Positions 43,839 to 53,100 of a stretch of 64,000 nt of DNA are shown piece by piece. Numbering within the stretch: position 1 is the first letter of the stretch; each line of letters opens with the position of its first letter. A program made the position numbers and the translations under genes. The DNA lies in NCBI GenBank assembly GCA_038522945.1, contig JBCBJV010000009.1:62001-126000 (forward strand), read 5' to 3'. Origin of the DNA: MED-G105 sp038522945 (GTDB taxonomy: Bacteria > Pseudomonadota > Alphaproteobacteria > Caulobacterales > Parvularculaceae). Below the pieces are notes generated by a model that saw only the letters and a list, made by a program, of their open reading frames with translations, was not told the DNA's origin and did no database searches.

Positions 43839-46466
43839 GTGAATAAGTACCTGGCCAGCGTTTCGCTGATCGCCGTTTCCTCAGCATTTTCGTCTGTCGC
43901 ATTTGCCCAAGTTGAAGAGATAGTCGTTACAGCAACAAAGCGCTCAGAGAATGCCCAAGATATTCCTGTTGCGGTTCAAGCTCTAGGCGGCGACACTCTT
44001 GATGAGTTGCGCGTCGACAACTTTACCGACTATTTGACCCAATTGCCGGGCGTGACAGCCGGCGGCAGTGGCCCGGGACAGAATACAATATACATCCGCG
44101 GTGTTGCCTCAACGACGCCGAACCTTACCACTGCAGGTGTCGCTGGACTTGCCCCGAATGTTGCCTTGTATCTTGACGAACAGCCACTGGCTCAGCCCGG
44201 ACGCAATCTGGACGTCTATGCCGTCGACCTGGAACGAGTGGAAGTTCTGTCTGGTCCCCAGGGCACACTCTTCGGCGCGAGTTCGCAAGCCGGGACCATC
44301 CGTTTGATTACGAACAAACCAAAAATCGGTACGTTCGAGGCCTTTGCGAATTCGCAGGTCACAACGACGCGTGGCGGGGAGGCAAGCTACAAAGTCGAGG
44401 GAGGGCTCAACATCCCAGTCGGCGAAGCGGCAGCGCTCCGGGTCGTCGGTTACATCGATGATCGTGGCGGCTATATCGATAACGTGGCAGGGACGCGATC
44501 GACCCGCGAGTCGGCTCGATTCCGCCCGGCGGGAACCGTACGAGCCAACGGCGTACCTGTTTCGAGCCAGCGCGCAGGGTTTCAGTCCGATCCTGCAACA
44601 CTCGCCGCCCTCGATAGCAATGTTACTTTCCTACAAGCGAACAATGCCAACCTTGTCCAAAACGACATCAACGATACCCGTTACACAGGGTTCCGTGCGA
44701 GCGGGAAATGGGAATTCGGGTCCGACTGGTCACTAACCGTCGGGCATGCCCGTCAATGGGTGGAATCCGACGGCGTGTTCTTTGCTGATCCGGAGCTTGA
44801 CGAGTTTGAAATTCAACGATTCGAAGATGATCGGCTGGATGATGACTTCAATAACACGAACTGGACAATAGAAGGCCGGCTGGGGGCGCTAGAAGCTCTG
44901 TATACGGGCGCCTACACGGACCGCGATGCGCAGCAAAGGGTAGATTACTCCGACTACCTCTTTGTTGGGCAATACCTTCCGTACTATATCTGCGATTCTT
45001 CAGTCTCATATCCGGGCTCCGCTGAACCGACTGGGGTCTGTCAGTCACCAAATCTCTTTGTGGCGTCTACAACAGAAACGCAGGTTTTCACTCATGAGCT
45101 TCGGTTCAACACGCCACAGGATAAACGCCTGCGTGCCACAGTGGGCGGTTTTTACTCCGACCTGCAGCTCGACGAGCGCAACGACTTCAACTACCCAGGA
45201 AATGTGAACGCGAACGTTTTTGGATCCCTTGGGTTTTCGGCGAACTTCCCACAAACAACCGGGTTCATATCCGACCGGGGACCATTTTCTCCGGAAACGA
45301 TTTTCCGCAACGACATTCGACGTACCGACGAACAGCTTGGGTTCTTTGGCGAGGTCAACTTTGATCTGGTGCCAGACCTTGTGACTCTGACCTTTGGGAC
45401 CCGTTGGTACGATATCGACGTGGATTTTGAAGGGAGTGCCAACGCCTCGTTCTGTAACTCATTCCAAGACGATGCCGACGCCTTCGGAACAGACATCTCC
45501 GACCTTTATAATGGCGATGGGCGTTTTGAGTTTATTGGTACCTGCGATACGTCTCGCCATATCGTTTATACGCAAGGTCAGTCGATCGCAGATATCCAGG
45601 CAATTGATCCGGCTCTTTCATTGGCGCAAGCGACTCAGATCTTTAATGCGCTAAGCGCGCCAGATACAGCGTCTACGGATGGCTTTATCTTTAAGGGCAA
45701 TATCAGTGTCACACCGACCGATGGGGTCCTGCTATATGCAACCTATTCAGAAGGGTTCAGGCCTGGCCTCTTAAACCGACCTGGTGGTGCGCAAGGACCA
45801 AACGGCTTTAGCGTTCCATTTGAGCTGGATACGGACGAGGTGAAGAACTACGAAATTGGTTGGAAAACTAATCTCTTTGATAATCAGGTACAATTCAACG
45901 GAAGTGCTTTCTTTGTTGATATCGAGCGGTTGCAAACAACGATCTTCGATCCGAGCATTACGAACCTGTTCTTCTCAGACAACGCAGCGAATGCCGAAGT
46001 CTATGGCGTCGAGGGCGATTTTATCGTTGCGCCAGCTAGCATTCCAGGTTTGACCGTTACCGGTGCCTTCTCCGTCCTTGATACAGAGATTACAGACGTT
46101 ATCACCCCGACGGGCGACGTAACATCCGGGTCGGAACTTGCGTATGCGCCAACGTTCCAGGGCAATCTGCGGGCACGGTATGAATGGGACCTAACCCCAA
46201 GCCTTGTTGCTCATGTGATGCCGCAAATTGTCTATTCTGGCTCGTCTCGCAGTGATATTATTGACATTAACTCAGCGGAGGTTGATGCATGGTCGACAAT
46301 CGCACTTTCAGCGGGTGTCACGGCCGAGCGATGGACGGCGGAGGTCTTTGCGGAAAACCTCGGCGATACGTATGGCACCTTGGCGAACAATTTCATCAAT
46401 GACCGTGAACGGATTACTGTGCTTAGGCCACGCACAATCGGTGTTCGGATTGGTATGAAGTATTAA
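43839..46466 (+). CDS. TonB-dependent outer-membrane receptor
   Basis: An 875-residue receptor: signal peptide at residues 1-23 (ending AFA), TonB box EEIVVTATKR directly after cleavage, plug domain (IPVAVQALGGDTLDEL to VEVLSGPQGTLFGASSQAGTIRLITNKP), and a 22-strand-type barrel ending in RTIGVRIGMKY. It is of the iron-siderophore/vitamin-like TonB group common in Sphingomonadales and Caulobacterales. The start is GTG with GAGGGGG upstream. An intrinsic terminator follows, but a TPR-sulfotransferase gene lies only 77 bases downstream, a pairing often seen with such receptors. Confidence 0.92.
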   Translation: MNKYLASVSLIAVSSAFSSVAFAQVEEIVVTATKRSENAQDIPVAVQALGGDTLDELRVDNFTDYLTQLPGVTAGGSGPGQNTIYIRGVASTTPNLTTAGVAGLAPNVALYLDEQPLAQPGRNLDVYAVDLERVEVLSGPQGTLFGASSQAGTIRLITNKPKIGTFEAFANSQVTTTRGGEASYKVEGGLNIPVGEAAALRVVGYIDDRGGYIDNVAGTRSTRESARFRPAGTVRANGVPVSSQRAGFQSDPATLAALDSNVTFLQANNANLVQNDINDTRYTGFRASGKWEFGSDWSLTVGHARQWVESDGVFFADPELDEFEIQRFEDDRLDDDFNNTNWTIEGRLGALEALYTGAYTDRDAQQRVDYSDYLFVGQYLPYYICDSSVSYPGSAEPTGVCQSPNLFVASTTETQVFTHELRFNTPQDKRLRATVGGFYSDLQLDERNDFNYPGNVNANVFGSLGFSANFPQTTGFISDRGPFSPETIFRNDIRRTDEQLGFFGEVNFDLVPDLVTLTFGTRWYDIDVDFEGSANASFCNSFQDDADAFGTDISDLYNGDGRFEFIGTCDTSRHIVYTQGQSIADIQAIDPALSLAQATQIFNALSAPDTASTDGFIFKGNISVTPTDGVLLYATYSEGFRPGLLNRPGGAQGPNGFSVPFELDTDEVKNYEIGWKTNLFDNQVQFNGSAFFVDIERLQTTIFDPSITNLFFSDNAANAEVYGVEGDFIVAPASIPGLTVTGAFSVLDTEITDVITPTGDVTSGSELAYAPTFQGNLRARYEWDLTPSLVAHVMPQIVYSGSSRSDIIDINSAEVDAWSTIALSAGVTAERWTAEVFAENLGDTYGTLANNFINDRERITVLRPRTIGVRIGMKY

Positions 46467-46498
46467 TGCAAAGCCCGGGCAAAACACTCTCTCTCAAC

Positions 46499-46529
46499 AG
46501 CACGCCCCGTTCTACGGGGCGTGCTTTTT
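46499..46529 (+). terminator. Rho-independent terminator after receptor gene
   Basis: An 11-base perfect stem AGCACGCCCCG/CGGGGCGTGCT with a 5-base loop is followed by a T run. It lies 32 bases after the receptor stop and before the sulfotransferase start, so downstream expression may depend on read-through. Confidence 0.88.
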
Positions 46530-46543
46530 GGAAGCTCATCTAG

Positions 46544-48538
46544 TTGTCCGGGGAGAACCCATCCCTTGATTTGCGCCTTCGTGACGCCCAGCAGCTTGTC
46601 TCGTCGGGCGACTTTACGCGTGCGCGTGAAGTCATTGATGAAGTGTTGGAATCCTCGCCGGATCAACAAGAAGCACTCTACATGCGTGTCGTGTGCGCCC
46701 GGTTTTTGGCAGATACGGAACTTGCCCATCGAACTCTCAAACAACTCATTACAAACGTGCCGGACTATGGCCGAGCATTTCAGGAAGAGGGGCATCTTTA
46801 TTTCCAGTCAGGAAAAATGAAAGAAGCGCTCCAGAGTTATCGACGGGCCTGTCATTTTAACCCAACTCTTGAGGCAAGCTGGCGACGGCAAGCCGAGATC
46901 TTTGCTTCGTCGGGCAACGTTGTTGAAGCCAAAAAAGCACAGACCGAAGTCCGCCGCCTGAAGTCATTGGCCCGTGAACTTCTTGCAGCAATGAACCACT
47001 TGCATGAAGGTCGGATCCTGAAAGCCGAGCGACTGGCACGAGCTTTTCTTCAGAAGAACCCTAAAAATCCCGACGGGATTAGGCTTTTGGCGGATATTGC
47101 AGCCAGATTGAACATCCTTGATGAGGCGGAGTTTTTGCTGGAAAGTGCCTGCATCTTTGATCCGGAGAACACCAATGCTAAACTGGACTACATCCAGATC
47201 CTCCGTAAGCGTCAAAAATACCGTTCAGCACTAAAACAAGCACAGGACCTTTTTGATCAGAATTCTCGCAATCCGGTCTTCATGTCGACCCTTGCTATTG
47301 AGAACATGCACAATAACAGGTTTGACGAAGCCTTCGCGTTGTTCGACCAGGTCCTTGAAAAAGTACCGGGTGATCCAGCAACCCTTGTTTCCAAGGGTCA
47401 CGCTCTTAAGACCTATGGGCATCATGACGATGCTGTTCAGTCCTATCGGTCTGCGTACGCATCTATGCCAGACCATGGCGATGCGTGGTTTGGGCTTGCC
47501 AATCTGAAAACGTATCGGTTTACCGATGACGAAATAGCTATCATGGAACGTGAAGTGGCGTCTGAGCGACTTGGCTATCAGGCACGCATACAGATTTGTT
47601 TCTCGCTCGGTAAGGCGTTTGAAGACCGAGGGTGTTATGTAGAGTCGTTTGGCTACTACCAACGCGGCAACGAGATGAAGCGTGTGCAGTCACGCTATGA
47701 TGCCGATCAAATGTCCGCCGAGCTACAAGCGCAGATTGATATTTGCAAAGGGGATTTATTCGATCGCCATCGGGGAGCGGGGCACTCTGCGCCTGATCCG
47801 ATCTTTATCGTTGGCCTTCCACGCGCTGGATCAACCCTCTTGGAACAGATACTCGCCTCCCACAGCCAGGTCGATGGCACCCAGGAGTTACCCAACATCC
47901 TCGCGCTTGCCCATCGACTTCGGGAAAGACGACGCGTGAGCGAAAAATCAGCGTATCCGGAAAATCTCTATACACTGGACTCTGCGCAGTTCGGGTCATT
48001 CGGTGAGAAGTTCCTTGAAGATACGCGCACTTTAAGGGGCAGTGCGCCATTTTTCATCGATAAGATGCCAAACAACTTTCGTCATATTGCCCTCATCCAT
48101 CTGATGTTGCCAAACGCCAAGATTATTGATGCCCGTCGCGAGCCAATGTCCTGCTGTTTTTCCGGGTTCAAGCAACTGTTCGCGGAAGGGCAGGAATTCA
48201 CCTACGGTCTGAATGAAATTGGTCAGTACTATCGTGACTATGTCCGCTTGATGCACCATTGGGACAATGTCTTGCCGGGAAAGATCCTGCGAATTCACCA
48301 CGATGATGTTCTAAATGACCTGGAGGGCGAAGTGCGTCGCATGTTGGGATTCTGTAACCTTCCATTTGAAGCGCAATGCTTGGAGTTCCATAAAACCGAG
48401 CGGTCGGTGCGCACGGCGAGTTCTGAACAGGTCCGCCAGCCGATCAACCGGCGCGGCGTTGATCAATGGCGGCCGTTTGAGGCGAATCTCGATCCACTGA
48501 AACATGCCCTTGGCCCAATCCAGACAAACTGGCGATAG
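46544..48538 (+). CDS. TPR-repeat sulfotransferase
   Basis: A 664-residue protein. About 10 tetratricopeptide-like helical pairs fill residues 1-400 (for example EGHLYFQSGKMKEALQSYRR, LVSKGHALKTYGHHDDAVQS). A sulfotransferase domain follows: PIFIVGLPRAGSTLLEQIL near residue 420 is the 5'-phosphosulfate loop for PAPS, and DARREPMSCCFSGFKQLF is the 3'-phosphate block. It would transfer sulfate from PAPS to an unknown acceptor. The start is TTG, as an in-frame TAG precedes it directly; GGAAG is upstream. No signal peptide, so cytoplasmic. Confidence 0.85.
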   Translation: MSGENPSLDLRLRDAQQLVSSGDFTRAREVIDEVLESSPDQQEALYMRVVCARFLADTELAHRTLKQLITNVPDYGRAFQEEGHLYFQSGKMKEALQSYRRACHFNPTLEASWRRQAEIFASSGNVVEAKKAQTEVRRLKSLARELLAAMNHLHEGRILKAERLARAFLQKNPKNPDGIRLLADIAARLNILDEAEFLLESACIFDPENTNAKLDYIQILRKRQKYRSALKQAQDLFDQNSRNPVFMSTLAIENMHNNRFDEAFALFDQVLEKVPGDPATLVSKGHALKTYGHHDDAVQSYRSAYASMPDHGDAWFGLANLKTYRFTDDEIAIMEREVASERLGYQARIQICFSLGKAFEDRGCYVESFGYYQRGNEMKRVQSRYDADQMSAELQAQIDICKGDLFDRHRGAGHSAPDPIFIVGLPRAGSTLLEQILASHSQVDGTQELPNILALAHRLRERRRVSEKSAYPENLYTLDSAQFGSFGEKFLEDTRTLRGSAPFFIDKMPNNFRHIALIHLMLPNAKIIDARREPMSCCFSGFKQLFAEGQEFTYGLNEIGQYYRDYVRLMHHWDNVLPGKILRIHHDDVLNDLEGEVRRMLGFCNLPFEAQCLEFHKTERSVRTASSEQVRQPINRRGVDQWRPFEANLDPLKHALGPIQTNWR

Positions 48539-48551
48539 CGGAGTATCGTGC

Positions 48552-50186
48552 GTGAACGACAATAGTGAAATCCTGCCTGAAGATCTTGCGCCTGAAGACT
48601 CGATTTATGAGACCGACTATGAGACTGGTCAGGATAATGTGGATGTCTTAGGGCTCGATCTGCACAATCCGGTATTTTTCATCAGTGCCGCGACGATCCT
48701 CTCATTCATCGTTGGAACGCTGATTTTTCCTGAACAAGCGGGCGCCCTATTGAACGGGGCAAAAGACTGGACCCTGAACAATTTTGATTGGTTCTTTGTA
48801 ATCGCCAGCAATATTGTCGTGGTGTTCTGCATTGGCGTTGGTGTGTCGCCGCTAGGGGCCATACGGCTCGGCGGACCCGACGCAACGCCGGATTTCAGCC
48901 GGGTGTCCTGGCTTTCCATGCTGTTTTCCGCCGGGGTGGGCATTGGTCTTCTCTTTTATGGCGCAGCCGAGCCCATGGCGTACTACACCAACTGGTTCGG
49001 GAGCCCATTCAATGTTGAGCCACTAACCCCCGAAGCACGAAAGCTTGCGTTTAGCGCGACCATCTTCCATTGGGGTCTAACCCCCTGGGCCGTTTACGGT
49101 GTTGTCGGTTTGGCGCTGGCTTTTTTCACGTTCAATAAAGGCCTGCCGTTGACGATCAGGTCAGCGTTTTTCCCACTGTTCGGAGAACGGGTTTGGGGCT
49201 GGCCCGGCCATATCGTCGATCTTCTTGCCGTTGTGGCAACGCTCTTTGGCCTTGCCACCTCTCTTGGCCTGGGGGCAAGGCAAGCAGCAAGTGGGCTGGA
49301 ATTCCTGTTCGGCATTGACGGCGGGCTCAATACCCAGATTATTATCATTGCAGGGATTACCTGTACCGCGATTGTCTCGGTTGTCAGGGGGCTAGATGGT
49401 GGCATCAAGGTGCTCAGCAACATCACGATCGTCATTGCGATCGGTCTCTTTGTTTTCGTGGTACTTGCCGGGCCGACGAGTGAAATCTTGAACAGCATCG
49501 GCCCTAACGCATTGGCCTATGTCACTGACACGCCGCGTCTCAGCAATTGGATCGGCCGGGAGGATACTGACTGGTACCGCGGCTGGACGATTTTCTACTG
49601 GGCCTGGTGGATTTCATGGTCGCCATTCGTTGGCATGTTTATAGCGCGTATTTCCCGTGGTCGAACTATCCGCGAGTTCTTGTTCTCAGTTCTTGTCGTT
49701 CCGGTTCTTGTGGCAGTGCTTTGGTTCACGGCATTTGGGGAAACTGCACTCGCGCAGGTCGACGCTGGAATTGGCGCTCTACCAGGGGGAATTTCCGAAG
49801 TGTCTCTAGTTCTTTTTCAAACCCTAGAGAACTTACCGTTCGCGGCGATTTCCTCGTTTGTGGCAATTGTTTTGTTGCTGATCTTTTTCGTGACGTCGTC
49901 CGACTCTGGCTCGCTTGTCATCGACAGCATTACCGCCGGTGGTAAGCTCCACGCACCGGTGTCCCAGCGGATTTTCTGGGCGACGATGGAAGGGTTGATT
50001 GCCATCGTGTTGCTAGTCGGGGGAGGGTCTGCTGCCCTTTCGTCTCTGCAGGCCGGAGCAATCACGGCGGGGCTTCCGTTCACCTTAGTGGTTCTGGTGT
50101 GTTGCGTCAGTCTATATCGCGGATTAATGACTGAGGCGCCAGACCGGCGCGACCAGAGCGCAACGAACATGCCCGCCAAACTTTAG
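48552..50186 (+). CDS. BCCT family betaine/choline/carnitine transporter
   Basis: A 544-residue inner-membrane transporter with 12 helices. The BCCT signature is clear: GIGLLFYGAAEPMAYY, then FYWAWWISWSPFVGMFIARISRGR near residues 350-375, and SSDSGSLVIDSITAGG near 450-465. It should import betaine, choline, carnitine or DMSP-like quaternary compounds, driven by Na+ or H+. The GTG at 48552 has GGAG 9 bases upstream; the frame is open further into the sulfotransferase gene. A MarR regulator follows after 5 bases. Confidence 0.92.
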   Translation: MNDNSEILPEDLAPEDSIYETDYETGQDNVDVLGLDLHNPVFFISAATILSFIVGTLIFPEQAGALLNGAKDWTLNNFDWFFVIASNIVVVFCIGVGVSPLGAIRLGGPDATPDFSRVSWLSMLFSAGVGIGLLFYGAAEPMAYYTNWFGSPFNVEPLTPEARKLAFSATIFHWGLTPWAVYGVVGLALAFFTFNKGLPLTIRSAFFPLFGERVWGWPGHIVDLLAVVATLFGLATSLGLGARQAASGLEFLFGIDGGLNTQIIIIAGITCTAIVSVVRGLDGGIKVLSNITIVIAIGLFVFVVLAGPTSEILNSIGPNALAYVTDTPRLSNWIGREDTDWYRGWTIFYWAWWISWSPFVGMFIARISRGRTIREFLFSVLVVPVLVAVLWFTAFGETALAQVDAGIGALPGGISEVSLVLFQTLENLPFAAISSFVAIVLLLIFFVTSSDSGSLVIDSITAGGKLHAPVSQRIFWATMEGLIAIVLLVGGGSAALSSLQAGAITAGLPFTLVVLVCCVSLYRGLMTEAPDRRDQSATNMPAKL

Positions 50187-50191
50187 CGGAT

Positions 50192-50680
50192 ATGGATATG
50201 ACCGACCGGATTGATCCTGCTCTCATCGCACTTCGTCAAATTCTCAGAGCGACAGAAATCAGTTCTCGTGCGCTCGCCAAGGACTGCGGCTTGACGCCTT
50301 CACAGTTGATCCTCATGCAGATTACCGCTGATAGGGAAAGCCCAACCCCAAGCTTTTTGGCGAAAGAGGCATCCCTTAGTCAGGCGACCGTGACGGCTTT
50401 GATCGATAAGCTTGTCGCTCGGGAGTTCGTGCAGCGTCGCCGGGATGAACACGATAAACGGCGTGTCTATGTGGAACTGACTGACAATGGCCGTCGCACG
50501 CTTCGCGAAGCCCCAGACAGCGTTCAGACGCGATTTGAACACGGGTTTGCCCGACTTGAACCATGGGAGCAGTCATTCCTTGTGGCGGCGCTTGAACGTG
50601 TGGCGGGCCTTCTCGATGCGGAAGATCTCGACGCAGCACCGGTGCTCGATGTGGGAGCGATCGGGACACCGGTCGAATAA
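50192..50680 (+). CDS. MarR family transcriptional regulator
   Basis: A 162-residue MarR-type repressor: LTPSQLILMQITADRESPT, LAKEASLSQATVTALIDKLVAREFV as the recognition region and RRRDEHDKRRVYVELTDNGRR as the wing. It follows the BCCT gene by 5 bases, so it is probably in the same transcript and may respond to the transported compound or a metabolite. No palindrome was found upstream of the BCCT gene, because that region is coding sequence. Confidence 0.88.
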   Translation: MDMTDRIDPALIALRQILRATEISSRALAKDCGLTPSQLILMQITADRESPTPSFLAKEASLSQATVTALIDKLVAREFVQRRRDEHDKRRVYVELTDNGRRTLREAPDSVQTRFEHGFARLEPWEQSFLVAALERVAGLLDAEDLDAAPVLDVGAIGTPVE

Positions 50681-50713
50681 GGTCTGAAATCGGTTTTTAT
50701 GGCCGCAGTTGAA

Positions 50714-50790
50714 TGGTCGGAGCGGCGGGATTCGAACCCACGACCCCTTCACCCCCAGTGAAGTGCGCTACCAGGCTGCGCTACGCTCCG
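50714..50790 (-). tRNA. tRNA-Pro (GGG)
   Basis: On the minus strand the sequence folds into a full cloverleaf: acceptor CGGAGCG/CGCTCCG, D arm GCGC...GCGC, anticodon stem CTTCA/TGAAG with loop CTGGGGG giving anticodon GGG (proline, CCC/CCU codons), T arm GTGGG-TTCGAAT-CCCGC and an encoded ACCA end. It is 77 bases long and lies downstream of the merR gene in the same direction. Confidence 0.97.
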
Positions 50791-50927
50791 ACCTAAATCG
50801 CTTGCAGGAATAATCCAGCAAGAGAGGCGGAACTTAATCAGGAATGTCCGAAGACGCAAACGCTTAAATGACGAGTGACGTGCATCAACGAGCTAAGCTG
50901 AACTCAATGCCCCCGACGCTTTGCCGA

Positions 50928-51497
50928 TTACTCGGTCTCGTCAATCTTGCGTGGCAGCGCATCGAGTGCGGAAGCTGCCTCATCAAGGGCCGTCTCGACT
51001 TTTTCGAGCCGGGTCAGGAGCGTTTCCAGTTTGGTACGAAGCGCAGGCCCAAGTTCGTTCGGGGTCGGCGTCGCTCCGATCAGGCTCGCGCTTTGGATTT
51101 CCTCAGGCAGGGAAATGGTCGTCTGTGACGTCGCGCCTGATTGATCTCTGTCAACATCCGGCTGCTGCTTCTCTGAGTCGGCTAACTTGCGCAGATCAAT
51201 CGGCTGTCCCGACGCTGCCGCGCGGCCAATGTCACCAACATATTTCACGCCATTTTCTTTAAGGATTTTTTGCACGCCTTTGGTCGTGTATTTCTCCTGA
51301 TACAGAAGAACGCGCACCCCTCTTAACAGATCAAGATCTACTGGGCGATAATAGCGCCTCCCACCAGCGCGCCTCATCGGTCTTATCTGTCCGAATACAT
51401 CTTCCCAATGGCGTAGGACATGCTGCGGCACATCAAGCTCATCAGCTGCTTCGCTGATGGTTCTAAAAGCTTCCGCTGATTTCTTGACTGATGGCAT
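50928..51497 (-). CDS. MerR family transcriptional regulator
   Basis: A 189-residue regulator with an N-terminal MerR-type winged helix: FRTISEAADELDVPQHVLRHWE, then RRAGGRRYYRPVDLDLLRGV. The C-terminal half contains a helical region (ALRTKLETLLTRLEKVETAL) but no metal-binding cysteines. It is the usual neighbour of ihfA and tRNA-Pro in alphaproteobacteria; its target is not known. The gene lies 134 bases downstream of ihfA on the same strand. Confidence 0.88.
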   Translation of the reverse strand: MPSVKKSAEAFRTISEAADELDVPQHVLRHWEDVFGQIRPMRRAGGRRYYRPVDLDLLRGVRVLLYQEKYTTKGVQKILKENGVKYVGDIGRAAASGQPIDLRKLADSEKQQPDVDRDQSGATSQTTISLPEEIQSASLIGATPTPNELGPALRTKLETLLTRLEKVETALDEAASALDALPRKIDETE

Positions 51498-51631
51498 CGG
51501 TGTTCAGATTACGGACTGTTAGCGATAGGGTCCTTAAGTGGGTTGTTACCGCCCTGTGGCTCGACACAGACCCATATTAAGCAATCGAGCCAATCGTTGG
51601 CGGGAAGGGCGGCCGGCACAAACGCAGAAGG

Positions 51632-51955
51632 TCATTCAGCAGCTTGCGACGCTGATTGAGTAAGGTTCGTGTTGATTTGTTCCTTGAGCACATTCGATGC
51701 CCTAAACGAAATCACCCGGCGCGGTGTGATCGGCACTTCCTCGCCGGTTTTTGGATTACGGCCCATGCGCAGTTTCTTATCGCGAATGGTGAAGGTGCCG
51801 AATGATGAGATTTTCACAGTCTCTCCCCGTTCCAGCGCAGCAGATATTTCATCCAATATGCGCTCAACAAAGATAGACGATTCGTGCCGCGAGATGCCTA
51901 GGGAGTGATAAATCGCATCGGTGAGGTCGGCCCGTGTAACCGTCCCTGAGCTCAT
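51632..51955 (-). CDS. ihfA: Integration host factor alpha subunit
   Basis: A 107-residue DNA-bending protein of the HU/IHF family. VTRADLTDAIYHSLGISRHES at the start is followed by the family signature near residues 46-65 (ISSFGTFTIRDKKLRMGRNP), then TGEEVPITPRRVISFRAS. The Arg/Pro of the DNA-inserting arm are present (MGRNPKTGEEVPI). With IhfB, encoded elsewhere, it bends DNA at specific sites. 149 bases follow fabH; usual order fabH-ihfA-merR. Confidence 0.95.
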   Translation of the reverse strand: MSSGTVTRADLTDAIYHSLGISRHESSIFVERILDEISAALERGETVKISSFGTFTIRDKKLRMGRNPKTGEEVPITPRRVISFRASNVLKEQINTNLTQSASQAAE

Positions 51956-52104
51956 TTAACCCTCCGTTATTGCTTCAGCAAAGTTTAATCCGAAGCGTTG
52001 GGACCAATCAACAACTGATTGAATTTATTTGCAGCTTTCCAGCCGGGCTGACGTCTTGCCTTCACTTGCCCCTGGGCTAGTGGCTGGTCTAGCGATAGGG
52101 CTCG

Positions 52105-53100
52105 TCAGTATCTAAAGAGGGCGGCGCCCCAAGTTAGGCCCCCACCCATTCCTTCAATCATCACGAGATCGCCGCGTTTTATACGCCCGTCCCGGACTGC
52201 TGTATTGAATGCAAGCGGGATCGAGGCGGCAGATGTGTTGCCATGGCCCTTAATGGTCGACACCACCCGATCGATCTTGAGATCGAGCTTTTTGATGACC
52301 CCGGCAATAATCCGCTCATTGGCTTGATGGGGAACAAACCAATCGATTTCGTTCGGTTTGATGCCGGCCTGTTTCGCAACTTCAACCATTGCCCCGGAAA
52401 TCCTGTCTACTGCTTCGCGGAAGACCTTGTTGCCCTCCATTCGCAGGTGCCCAGTTGATTGTGTGGATGAGACGCCGCCATCGACATAAAGAAGATCCAC
52501 AAGCGATCCCTCGCAGCGAAGATAGCTTCCCAGAATGCCAGTTTCACAAACGGTGCCATCGTTTGCATCCGTATCGGCTGATTTTTCAACAGCCTCCAGG
52601 ACCATTGCTCCTGCGCCGTCTCCAAAGAGTACGCACGTTGACCGATCACCCCAATCGAGGATCCGCGAAAAAGTTTCAGCCCCAATAACAAGGGCCTTTT
52701 TGTTTTGGCCACTCGCCAGGAACTTTTCCGCAGTGGAGAGGGCATAAACAAATCCGGTGCACACCGCCTGTAGATCGAACGCCGTACCGGCACCCGCGCC
52801 GAGCTTGCCTTGAACGATGGCAGCAGTAGCGGGGAAGGTTAGATCCGGTGTAGCGGTGGCAACAATGATCAGATCAATATCGCTCGCACGCAGATTGGCG
52901 TGTACCAGCGCTTGCCTTGCTGCATTCATCGCAAGATCAGATGTAACCTCGCCTTCGGCTGCAATGTGCCGCTCATGAATTCCAGTTCGTGTACGGATCC
53001 ATTCATCACTTGTATCGATTTTCGAAGCAAGCTCATCATTGGTGATGATGCGTTCCGGCAAGTACCCGCCGCACCCGGTCACATGGACAGAAAATCTCAT
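52105..53100 (-). CDS. fabH: Beta-ketoacyl-ACP synthase III
   Basis: Starts fatty-acid synthesis by joining acetyl-CoA to malonyl-ACP. The catalytic triad is visible: Cys 114 (AVCTGF), His in WFVPHQANERII and Asn in HGNTSAAS. 331 residues, with normal N-terminus (VTGCGGYLPERIITN, SDEWIRTRTGI). Its ATG overlaps the plsX stop (ATGA), so the two are translationally coupled. Confidence 0.96.
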   Translation of the reverse strand: MRFSVHVTGCGGYLPERIITNDELASKIDTSDEWIRTRTGIHERHIAAEGEVTSDLAMNAARQALVHANLRASDIDLIIVATATPDLTFPATAAIVQGKLGAGAGTAFDLQAVCTGFVYALSTAEKFLASGQNKKALVIGAETFSRILDWGDRSTCVLFGDGAGAMVLEAVEKSADTDANDGTVCETGILGSYLRCEGSLVDLLYVDGGVSSTQSTGHLRMEGNKVFREAVDRISGAMVEVAKQAGIKPNEIDWFVPHQANERIIAGVIKKLDLKIDRVVSTIKGHGNTSAASIPLAFNTAVRDGRIKRGDLVMIEGMGGGLTWGAALFRY

